Assembly (NCBI RefSeq): GCF_034702125.1
Contig: NC_085880.1
Coordinates: forward strand, 44,645,577 to 44,709,576
Direction: 5' to 3'
Length of the DNA: 64,000 nucleotides
Origin: Engraulis encrasicolus
Lineage: Eukaryota > Chordata > Actinopteri > Clupeiformes > Engraulidae
The translations under genes and the position numbers were made by a program. Below are positions 21,336 through 64,000 of this stretch, piece after piece (position 1 is the stretch's first letter; each line of letters begins with the position of its first letter). Below the pieces are notes generated by a model. That model saw only the letters and a list, made by a program, of their open reading frames with translations, did no database searches and was not told the origin of the DNA.

Positions 21336-22942
21336 CAGTTGAGGACGATATTATTACCCCCCCTCCTGAAATTAGACATATCTCTTCATTGATCATTGAG
21401 AATGATCATTATTAATAAATGTATGTTATTCTGGAAACGAATACACAATGGAGATAGTATCCAATAAGTAAAATTTGGACTTTTCCAATTTTACAATGAG
21501 TTTAAACAAAAAAGTGTAAAAAACAGTCAATACAGTGCCATTTATTCACCGAAATTGACACCGGGCACTTTAATTAGTTGTTAGTGGCACATGTCCTACC
21601 AGGGATTTTGGGCCATTTTTTCATTGCAAATAGTTAAGCTGGTCCAAATTGCATGGATGTTGAGGATGGGCATTCATTTTCAGCACTGTTCAAATACTGT
21701 CTGAAGGATTGAGGTCTGAACCACTCCATGACCATGGTTTTAGTATCCTTGAAGAACATTTGAACTATTTTGGATGCAAGTTTTGGGTTATTATCTTATT
21801 GAAAGATCCAGTGAAGATCTTAACTCCCTCTATGAGCATATTTTTGCAAGGTCCCTTTCCACATTCTATGATAATTTTCAGTTTTTATGGTGCCGTACAC
21901 CCAAACAAGGTTTCCTGTGGCTGAGGCTGCCACAGAATGATGCATCCACCACCATGTTTAATTGTGGAAACCATCTTATAACGATTCAAGGCCTATCCCT
22001 TTCTTCACCTGACAGAAGCAGAATTCATGCATCAAAGCAGGTGCAATTGAATATCATCAGATGAAAGCAGAGACGTTCAAAACTCATTTTTGACTTTCAA
22101 ATGTTCACAGGCAAAGCTCAATAACACTCTGATATGCACTGCCTTTAGTAAAGGGGTTCTTCTGTGATGATGGCCCCAAAGCCCAATATGATGACAAGCC
22201 CTAACAACTGTCTTTCCTGGGGGGGGGGGGGGGGGGGGGGCCCGGGGGGGGGGGGGGGGGAAACCTCCAGGTGAGGCCAGGTCAATAACAATCATCTAGG
22301 CAGGTGTCCAATGCTTCTTTGGTCTAATGAGACTAAGCAGTTTCCACAGTTACACATAGTGGAAGGGCATCAAGTTTAGTCTGTTATTCAGCCTCAGATA
22401 CAGGGAGTCTGGGTCTGAATCTGGATTGCTGGGTCTTCCAACAACATTGTAACCCAAAGCATACATTTAGATTAGTTCAGAGGTTCTTCAAGGACACTAA
22501 AACCATGATATTGGAATCACCCGCTCATAGTCCAGTCCTCAATCCCACTGAGAGTCTGTGGTTAATGTCTATGCTCACTATCCATGCGATTTGGACCAGC
22601 TAGAACACTTTGCAGTGAAGAAATGGGCCGAAATCCCTAGTGGGGCACGAGCCAACCTAGGTAGCAACTTATCAGAGCCTGTTGTCAGTTTTGGTTCATA
22701 AATGGCGCCATATTGACTATTAATGATCAGGGGGCTAATCATTTTGTCCTTGTCATTTTTGCCCTTTTTTGTTTAAACTCATCGTAACAATAGAAAAATC
22801 CAAATTCAACTCATTGAACATTATCTCCATCAGTGTATTTGTTTCCAGAATAACAGAAACGGTGAATAATGGTAATTCTTACTGAGAAATCAAGAGAAAT
22901 GTCTAATTCCAGGAGGGGGGCTAATAATATCGTCCTCAACTG
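21336..22942. mobile_element. Tc1/mariner-like element arranged as a long palindrome
   Basis: The ends CAGTTGAGGACGATATTATT and AATAATATCGTCCTCAACTG are inverse, with TA on both sides; the length, 1607 bp, is typical of Tc1. The right half on + and the left half on - encode the same degenerate transposase C-terminus (DLDQLEHFAVKKWAEIP on the right; a decayed relative on the left). Both ends are therefore 3' ends, joined near a poly-G tract at 22219-22260. Confidence 0.75.
22219..22260. repeat. Poly-G tract with a central CCC
   Basis: About 40 bases almost entirely G, split by CCC, at the centre of the palindromic Tc1-like element. It could be real or an assembly join. Confidence 0.9.
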
Positions 22943-23214
22943 TATATATATTATTATTTTTCCACCAGCCATTGACAACGACTTTCCCCCCCAAAGGTAG
23001 GCCCATGACCTAGGCTGGCGATGCCATCCTATGTACTTCCACCTAGGCTGCCTATGGCCTACGTTGAACATAAATTGTAGATGCATGCATCTCTAAGGTC
23101 CGGCTCAAGACAAAAGACATCCCCACTTTAACTTTCAAAAAATAAACGGTCTCTGTTAAAGTTTCAGTGTGGGCATCTACTTTTAGAGTAGTAAAGTAGA
23201 GAATAGACAAGAGT

Positions 23215-23335
23215 ATAATTTATTGATCCCGAGGGAAATTAAGGTGTGAAGTAGGCTACATAAATACAGAAGAAGACACAAAGACATTATACACAACATA
23301 TAAATGAACAAATACCTGGAATGGAAAGGAAAGAT
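23215..23335 (-). repeat. LINE 3' end fragment
   Basis: TTTATTGATCCCGAGGGAAA at the left resembles the conserved 3' end of fish LINEs; the rest is A-rich and non-coding. Confidence 0.6.
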
Positions 23336-23451
23336 CTTCAATTTGCATTGTTTATAGCTGCATGCGGTGAAGAGGTACCAATGGCAAACATTCTCCCTGA
23401 AATTAGAAACAAAAAACCCAATGCTGAACACTGTTCAAATTTGGCAAAATG

Positions 23452-23596
<145 letters not shown>

Positions 23597-23949
23597 GAGG
23601 AAACACTGGTACAACAAAACCAAAAAACATAACTAATACACAAAAACACTACACAATGAGTTAAGGGGACAACCAAAAACTTTTCATTCAAACTTGTCAT
23701 GACCACTGGACAGGCATTAGGTGGGAAAGGGAGCCTATAATTAGGATACCAAAAGTAGGCTAAATTCCCTCCCATCCAGTGTAAAAGCACGACCGTTTGG
23801 ACCGTCAACGTTTAGAATAGCCTAGTATGTTTGTATATTTCTTAATCTGCTTATGTCAGTGGCCTATGACATTTAGAAAATATGTCTGGCAAGGGACTTT
23901 TAAATTACTTACTAAGAAATATTGGCCGGAAGTCAAGCCAAAGAATTGG

Positions 23950-24098
23950 GGTATTGTTGCGCGCGGAACATTACGTCCGTTTCGGGAGCGTCAAGAAACG
24001 TGTCGTTCAGTGGCGCGGATGGACTCCTGTGGTTTTGATTAATCTCCTTCAAATACCTGTTTCAACAGTGTGTTCATTCTTGAGATCGAACTGCAGCC
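23950..24098 (+). promoter_or_regulatory. eif3a: Probable eif3a promoter and 5' UTR
   Basis: CpG-containing sequence (GCGCGCGGAAC, ACGTCCG, GGCGCGG) directly precedes the eif3a ATG, whose context GCAGCCATG has G at -3. No TATA box is seen, as expected for a housekeeping factor. The transcription start cannot be fixed by eye. Confidence 0.45.
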
Positions 24099-57775
<33,677 letters not shown>

Positions 57776-58223
57776 GCCTGTCACCACCACCACCTCTACT
57801 ACCACCAACACCATTGCTGCTGCCCGTCTCCAGCTTAGCTTAGTGTCTATTCGAGTGCTCTTGAATCTCTCTCTCATTACTTCTATTCTAGCTGACGTGA
57901 CGTCCATCAGCAACATTACAGCAGGATGGGTGTACTTCACTTCCTGCATGGAGAATTCTGATGAAAAGATTTAATATGAAGAATAAGAATAAGAATAACT
58001 ACTACATTTCTATGCAGCTTTACTTTTTGAATTTAAACCATTCCTTTCCTATCTTGTGCATGTACTGGTGATTTTCATTTGGGGCGTAATTCATTTTTAA
58101 GAGAATAACCCAACTCCAGATTTATTTGATTTGATGACAGAAATGTGCTGCAGTTCTGTTCTTGCTTTCTTCTAGCTTGTTGTCCTCTGCAATGCCTCTC
58201 CTGGAATTTTAAAGGAAAGAAAA

Positions 58224-58229
58224 AATAAA
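58224..58229 (+). promoter_or_regulatory. eif3a: eif3a polyadenylation signal
   Basis: AATAAA lies 449 bases past the eif3a stop at the end of an AT-rich 3' UTR (57776-58223) that has no coding content. A miniature hAT element starts about 100 bases further on. Confidence 0.65.
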
Positions 58230-58334
58230 CAGGGCTAAGTAATGGAAGTCTTTATGTTGTCAGTCTTCTGTGGGCATTTGGGGTCACGGTGTGTGGGATG
58301 GGGTGGAGTGTCCCACGAAACTCACTGTCTAAAC

Positions 58335-59014
58335 CAGCTGTTCCCAAACTTTTTTTTTCCTTGAGCACCCTCTTGTACATTTCAATGTGGTTTGTGTACT
58401 CCCTAAGCAAATGTAGCACACGCGCACATTATGCAGTCATTTTGGGGAATCCTCATTTTCAATACACCTGACGCTTTTTCTGCCTTAATTGCAATGGAAC
58501 TTTTTGCATGACAAGTCTAGAAGACGTTATAAATTACACTTCAGATGGACCCTTTCAGCATACAATTCACCAAACAATTGAAAACTGCTTAATGTTCATT
58601 AATGCTGTGTAAAAACACACATTTCGGCCATTGCTCTATTTAGCTCGCGCACCCCCTTGGAGCAGGCCACGCATTTGGGGTCTGTGTGTGTGCGTGCGTG
58701 CGTGCGTGTGTGCGTGCGTGTGTGCGTGCGTGCGTGCGTGTGTGCGTGTGTGTGGTGGAGTCGTCCCACAAAGTTCACCGTCTAACCCAAACTCACGGGT
58801 CACGGAGGTACTACGGGGCTTGCGGACAAAAGGTACTTGTATTCACTTGTATGGTTAGTAGATGTATTTGCTGTCCTGTGGATTTCTAGCAATATTAGCG
58901 GACAAACTATTCATGGAAAACCTAGCAATATTAATGGACAAAAAAATTGCCTCAGGCAATTATATTCCAAAGTCCAAAAAGGGGGTCCCCGCTGGAAAAG
59001 TTTGGGAACCACTG
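58335..59014. mobile_element. hAT-type element with 8-bp target duplication
   Basis: CAGCTGTTCCCAAACTTTTT and AAAAGTTTGGGAACCACTG are inverted ends, flanked by perfect GTCTAAAC (58327-58334 and 59015-59022). Size 680 bp. A GTGC/GTGT run (about 58682-58756) lies inside. Confidence 0.9.
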
Positions 59015-59374
59015 GTCTAAACTGTCTTCAAAGGACTGGGACAATTGGTTAAAATAACTATGGCTAAAATACCGTACCTGCTTTGAAACGGCTATGAAAA
59101 CCTTTAAAAACTAGGTGGAAACATTTAGTGGCGATTATGTATCTAAATAGAACATCAAACACTTTTTTTTGTCATGGGTAATTTTGAAGTGCACATGTGC
59201 AATACTGGGATGAAACTATATTGCACACCACCAACTATACGTTTTAACTGGAATTTCACATTACAAGCACCATATGTTTGTTACAAAGGTTTCATAGGTA
59301 TTTTTTGATCAATTTTAAAGGTCAGTGTCTATTTACATTTTATCTGTGGGCTTTTCGTCCTCATTAGGATGGTA

Positions 59375-59700
59375 CAGGGTGCATCCCAATATGTGACCTT
59401 GCCTCCTCCACTTGCGCTTGTCTCCTCGTCCCGCCTCCTGGCCCCTCCTCCGTGGAGAAAACGATAAAGTTTCCCAGCTGTCAGCCTCGCCACAACAACT
59501 TTTGAGGGACTGTTTTTCATTCACCATCCCAATTGCAAATGAGAAAAAGACTTTACAATTGAGCTTTTGCAAGATATTGAAATATAATGCTGTTGTCAGT
59601 GATGTCATCATGACGTGAAGCAAGTGGAGGAGGCAAGTGGAGGAGGCAAGTGGAGGAGGCAAGGTCACATATTAAAACGCACTCATAGTGAAGAGTGCGA
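59375..59700. mobile_element. Foldback repeat, same family as 7640-8755
   Basis: ATCCCAATATGTGACCTTGC and its near inverse GCAAGGTCACATATTAAAAC bound the copy. A GGAGGCAAGTGGA motif is tandemly triplicated at the right arm. Confidence 0.75.
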
Positions 59701-59799
59701 CAGGAAATAAGTGTGGGAGAGAGACGGGTGGGCGGATCGGAGAAGTGACCTCGGGTCAAAATTGATCATCTGTCCGGTCCCTGGCGTGACCGTTGAGCG

Positions 59800-60080
59800 C
59801 CTGACTGTTTCAGCTTCGGCTGAGGCTTACATTGGGTTTCTCCTGTAGAAGGTGGCCCAGTAATTAACCAGGGCTCTCCGCCATATGCCTCCCCCATTCT
59901 CCTCCATGACTGAGGTACCCTGAGCATGGTACCATCCTGCCGCACTGCTCTCTTGAGGCGCCATTGGGAGCGACCCCCTTGCATGGGTGAGGCATAAATG
60001 CAATTTCGTTGTGAACACACTGTTGAGTGCTGTGTCACAATGACGATGGGAGTTGGAGTTTCCCAGTTGGGCTTTCACTT
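59800..60080 (-). repeat. SINE-family copy
   Basis: Minus-strand copy: CTGAGGTACCCTGAGCATGG, GTGAGGCATAAATGCAATTT and AGTGCTGTGTCACAATGACG. Confidence 0.7.
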
Positions 60081-60147
60081 TTTTCAAATGGTAGCCCACT
60101 GGAGTTTGTGGCAGGACTTTTTCTTGAGCGTCGACGACATCATTTAA

Positions 60148-60870
60148 AGGTAGCCTGATTATCATCAACTTTCAAACCTCTTCGAGACTTGGTCTGACCA
60201 AGAGCATAACAATTAACATTTCCCAATGGTTGACCCGCCTCCCTTGGTTTGCAATTGGTTGGTTTCTCGCTCCCCAACAAAGTGGGAGGAGTTCCCGCTT
60301 TTCCGGGCGTTCAGAAAGTACTTGCATTGCTCTTGACCTGAGTAGTAGCAACGCTGAAGCGGTTGCGTCACTAGGAGGGCACGGCCTGGCTAACTTCAAG
60401 GTGTACTGTGTAAGATGTTAAGTTGCTTATTTCCAGAATGTATGCCAACTATCCAGTAATGCTACCTTTTTCATTCATTCACCACCACCATCAAATTCTA
60501 AATAGTCATTGTGAAATATCAAATTTGGTAACACGCAGTATAGTTTCAATGAGCAGCATAGTTGCAGTACCCATTCTGGCCACATTCTACACAGTGCACC
60601 TTTTAAATATTGTATCTGGCTCAAGAGTGTGTATTGTAAGGTGTAATTGGGCTGCTGGTTCAGTGAAAATGGAAATGATTTATTTAAAATATTAACTTAA
60701 TAAGCGGCCAATATTTGCCTTATTGTATTATAGTTAGTTAACTCTGAGATTCACAGGCCCAGTATGATCTGGTGGCCTAATGGTAGCCAGGCTGTGCCCT
60801 CCTAGTGACGCAACACTTTCAGCTCGAAGAGATTTGAACATCGATGATAATCAGGCTAGCCTAATGGTGT
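60148..60870. mobile_element. Inverted-repeat element enclosing another MITE
   Basis: TAGCCTGATTATCATC and CTCTTCGAG at the left are inverted at 60817-60868. An inner pair, GTCACTAGGAGGGCAC and its inverse, lies near 60365 and 60797. The interior includes a relative of the 3341-3697 MITE (60395-60615). Confidence 0.7.
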
Positions 60871-60949
60871 CCTATATGTAGGACTGGCCAACGTTAGTAC
60901 TGCAACCAAAGTGAAAATGTAGTACTTCCCCTCATTGGTGGCTGTAGGT

Positions 60950-61130
60950 TTCCCTAGTCTAGAAACTGGTTCAGGAGTAAACCAGGTTAAGTTAAGAGGT
61001 ACTGTAAATCATGTAATACAAGAGCCTGGAGACCTCAGTCTCTCAAGAAAATCAGGGCTCCAGGTTCTTCTATTAGATAATTTACCTCTTAATTTAACCT
61101 GGTTTACTCCTGAACCAGCTTCTTGGTAGG
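60950..61130. mobile_element. Foldback MITE, 18294-18524 family
   Basis: AAACTGGTTCAGGAGTAAAC and its inverse GTTTACTCCTGAACCAGCTT form the arms. Confidence 0.85.
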
Positions 61131-61187
61131 CTATAGGCTCCAGCACCAATTGATGACCACATTGGCTGTTGTAGCCTACATTTCGGC

Positions 61188-61477
61188 AACACTTTACTTG
61201 AAGCCGGTGTCATAAGCATGTCATTACAGTGTCATAATCACAGTGTCATAATCACAGTCATAGATAAGTCATAAACATTATGTCCATGTCATAAACATTT
61301 GATGACTGTTGGCCTTTAGTGACATTCGGTTATGGCCGAATGTCACTTACGACCAACAGTCATGAACTGTTTATGACATGGACATAATGTTTATGACACA
61401 TGCATAACACTGTTATGACACTGTTATGACACTGTAATGTCATGCTTATGACACGGGCGTCAAGTAAAGGGCTACCT
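61188..61477. mobile_element. Foldback MITE, nearly complete palindrome
   Basis: ACTTTACTTGAAGCCGGTGT at the left and ACACGGGCGTCAAGTAAAGG at the right, with CATTATGTCCATGTCATAAA and its inverse inside; the centre is ATTCGGTTATGGCCGAAT. Short CACTGTTATGA units are tandem in the right arm. Confidence 0.85.
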
Positions 61478-61479
61478 AC

Positions 61480-62690
61480 ATTTCTTGCATATGCAGCACC
61501 TCTCCTGCTAAGGTTCTGCAGTGCACTGTGGGTTCACAGTTGGCGTTTTTGCTCTCTTTTCAGGCTCAAACACCATTACTTTGCTATTACATTTAAACTT
61601 TTTTTTTCATACATTCTCATCTCCGTGTCAAGGGTTTAGAGTTAAATTTAAGGCGATTGGGGCCGTAGTGGCACACCAACATGGCTGTACTCTGACGCCG
61701 AGGGGCTACTGCAGGGTGGCTGGAACGGGGCCTAACATCTGTGATTTGCTGGCCGTTTTTGCTTGTCATTCCGCTGGCCAGCTGCCAACTACACAGCCCA
61801 CCGGTTTTTGCCACTTGTGGTCCATCGTGCCTTATTTATTTGTTCAAGTGTTCAGGCCACTTATTTTATTGTAATAACCCCCATCTGTAACTCTTCTAAA
61901 TATTTAGGACAAGTTCAAATTAAGATGATCACACATAGTTGGCCAACCAGAAATTTGTGTGCCACTGGTCTCAAGCCACTAATACCCCCGATATCCTGAT
62001 TTTGCTCTTTTTTTCTGACAGGCTTTGGAATTAGAGACTTAAAAAGCACTCCCTCAACAACAAATTGTCTTGTTCCCTGTGCCACCACAAACTCAGGCAG
62101 TTGGGCTAAGTCTTTTTTTTTTTTCGCACAATATTTTTGGGCGTTTTGGATCATATTTGAGAAACATCTGCTTTGAAATTATATGTTTGTGTAAATGGGC
62201 TTCACGATTTGGAACACTTGATCCATGGAGTAAATTGCTTATACATGTCTGCGCTATTAGGGCCCCTACCCCTACCCTGGTCTCTCCTGCCCTCCTACCC
62301 CCGTGGGCCTTAGTGGGCTGCCCGCTATGCTCCGCCTGCCTGTACTGTAGGCCCAAATCCCACTAAAATATTTGTATGTCCTGTTCAAATTTTCGGATTG
62401 AGTTGTGTGTATCATTCATGTGGTTTGAAATGTTGGACATTTTATTTGTATATTATTTATTGTGCACAGCATTATGGCTTCAGTGTATATTCCCGTCTCA
62501 GTTTTAAAAAGATTTGGGTATCTATTTGGAGAGCTGTGAATCAGACCCAAGTCTCTTTCTATTGTACAGGAACATGTCCAGGGCTGACCCCCAGTCGGAG
62601 AGGCCTTTGTAAGGTCGTAAGGTTATGGTAGCCCAATCGTCTATTCCTGTGCAGTGAACAAACTACCGGTATATTTATTGCACTACAGCA
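61480..62690. other. Intergenic, no gene recognised
   Basis: Only short open frames without recognisable similarity. The composition and a few stretches suggest old transposon sequence, but I can assign no family. Confidence 0.4.
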
Positions 62691-62691
62691 G

Positions 62692-62930
62692 TGATTTTCA
62701 CAATGGGGGCCGGAGACCCCTGGGGGGCCGGCCAATATTTACAATGTTTAGGGCCCGGCCAATATGCTTTCTGTAGTTGAATGTGTTTAGGAATGCACCA
62801 ACTTCATCAAGTTGTAAAAACGGGGGGGACAGATAAAATTGTGTGGCGCGGCTTATGGTGGAGGGCCTTGACTGGAATCTATTAGCATATGAGGGGCTTC
62901 TCATGGTGAAGTTTGGGAACCCCTACAGTA
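62692..62930. mobile_element. Probable hAT-type MITE
   Basis: CAGTGATTTTCACAATGGGG at the left, AAGTTTGGGAACCCCTA at the right, with CACTACAG/CCCTACAG (7 of 8) beside them. Confidence 0.55.
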
Positions 62931-63141
62931 TAGTATTTGTAGTTGGCTAATTGCACGGTTTCCGTGTCCAGAACACTTTGTTCATCATTGAAATACGATA
63001 CATTTGAATTTGAATTTTGGATCAGATGCAATGTGTGAAACGTATTTCTTCGCCCCTGTCAAGTAGTCGGGGCCTGCGCACTCCAGCGTTGGTGCCGCCG
63101 CCGCGTGCCATCTAAACGCGGAGTAGCGAGGTCAGCACAGG

Positions 63142-63424
63142 CAGGGGCGGATCTAGACATTTTGGGGCCCTAGGCGAAATAAAAACATGGGGCCCTCAAA
63201 GGTCTTATATAGACATCAAATTCTGTGTTTTTTGTGGTATTTTAACATTTTGTCTCATGTATGCTTTCGATTAGGCCTACTTTACATACGTGACACATTT
63301 AGACCAAGCCTACTTTAGTGTGCGCTCACCGTGACTGGTGTGACAGTCGGGCCCCTGTGGAAGGCAGAGGTGGTTGTGGCCCTAGGCAATGGCCTTGGTT
63401 TGCCTAATGGAAAGTCCACCTCTG
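63142..63424. mobile_element. hAT-type MITE with 8-bp target duplication
   Basis: CAGGGGCGGATCTAGAC at the left and GTCCACCTCTG at the right, flanked by perfect AGCACAGG (63134-63141 and 63425-63432). Confidence 0.8.
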
Positions 63425-63432
63425 AGCACAGG

Positions 63433-64000
63433 TGGCTGTGTACTTGTAGGTGCATGACGCGAAGCTGCACTGAGATGTCCTGAAGTCCATCAACAGGTTC
63501 GCTGGTTAGATTCTTCATATATCAGTGGTAGATATAGATATACTGGCAGACTTTTGTTGTGGTACTTTTTTATGTTTTTAGCAAGCTGCTGCTCTCACTA
63601 ACTATTGCATATTAATAGCGCACACAACGTGTGATGCCCATTAACTTCTTCGCAGATGACTAGTTCATTCCATCCCCTACTCTTCTGCTTTGCACCACTC
63701 AACAACCATGTGCTCGAGTGGTTTTATTCATATATTTTATATTAAGTTCATTAAAATCAGTCTTTGGTATTTATGTTAGGTTTGACTGGTTTCTCCACGT
63801 CACATATCTTAGTAGGCCTATGGCTCCGTGTCATCCTATCACTATTTAATGCCACGTTCTGCAGTAGAATATGCTATTCTTCAGCAGTGCATTTCTTCAG
63901 GCCTGGACCACTCTGCACACAAGCACCCGTAGGCCTATTCCACTTCAGGTCTCCCATTAGTTTTACGCACTAGCAGGTTTAAACCGAAAGAACAATATTG
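63433..64000. other. Intergenic end of window, nothing recognised
   Basis: AT-rich sequence with only short frames; no gene, RNA or repeat identified. Confidence 0.4.

Overview
The window is a stretch of teleost fish nuclear genome. Three vertebrate genes can be rebuilt with GT-AG introns and intact frames: the 3' half of tm9sf3 (+, 902-4887), complete prdx3 (-, 10576-19740, 239 aa) and complete eif3a (+, 24099-57775, 23 coding exons, 1287 aa). The teleost call rests on the protein sequences, the dense miniature hAT/Tc1/Harbinger-type elements, the non-LTR retrotransposon fragments and the long CA/TG tracts. I cannot name the species. From memory, the human orthologues all lie on 10q, PRDX3 and EIF3A close together, so the order looks like old synteny. 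|| Layout: 1-901, an intron of tm9sf3 with a MITE; 902-6410, the last eight coding exons of tm9sf3 plus a 1.5 kb 3' UTR; 6411-10320, intergenic transposon debris (several hAT MITEs, a Tc1 relic); 10320-19800, prdx3, whose introns carry a Harbinger-like element, hAT elements and foldback elements; 19800-23950, intergenic, with a SINE, nested hAT elements and a 1.6 kb Tc1-like element built as a head-to-head palindrome; 23950-58230, eif3a; 58230-64000, repeats only, no gene recognised. || The three genes have separate housekeeping roles (an endomembrane nonaspanin, mitochondrial peroxide removal, the translation-initiation scaffold). Nothing suggests they act as one pathway. || The most unusual signal is in eif3a. 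At least eleven of its exon edges carry tandem duplications that start inside the exon and run across the splice site into the intron, or the reverse. Three of these arrays (after exons 12, 14 and 18, all phase 0) present repeated exon-tail copies with an upstream AG, a downstream GT and lengths of 21, 24 and 45 nt. Each copy could therefore be spliced in as an in-frame microexon adding about one heptad, or a 15-residue block, to the charged helical region of eIF3a. Other arrays duplicate acceptors (exons 2, 9, 13, 23). The exon 2 copy is a decoy acceptor that would read into a stop formed by the genuine acceptor's own TAG. A single small case occurs at a prdx3 donor, so the process is not confined to eif3a. 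Whether any copy is used needs RNA evidence.
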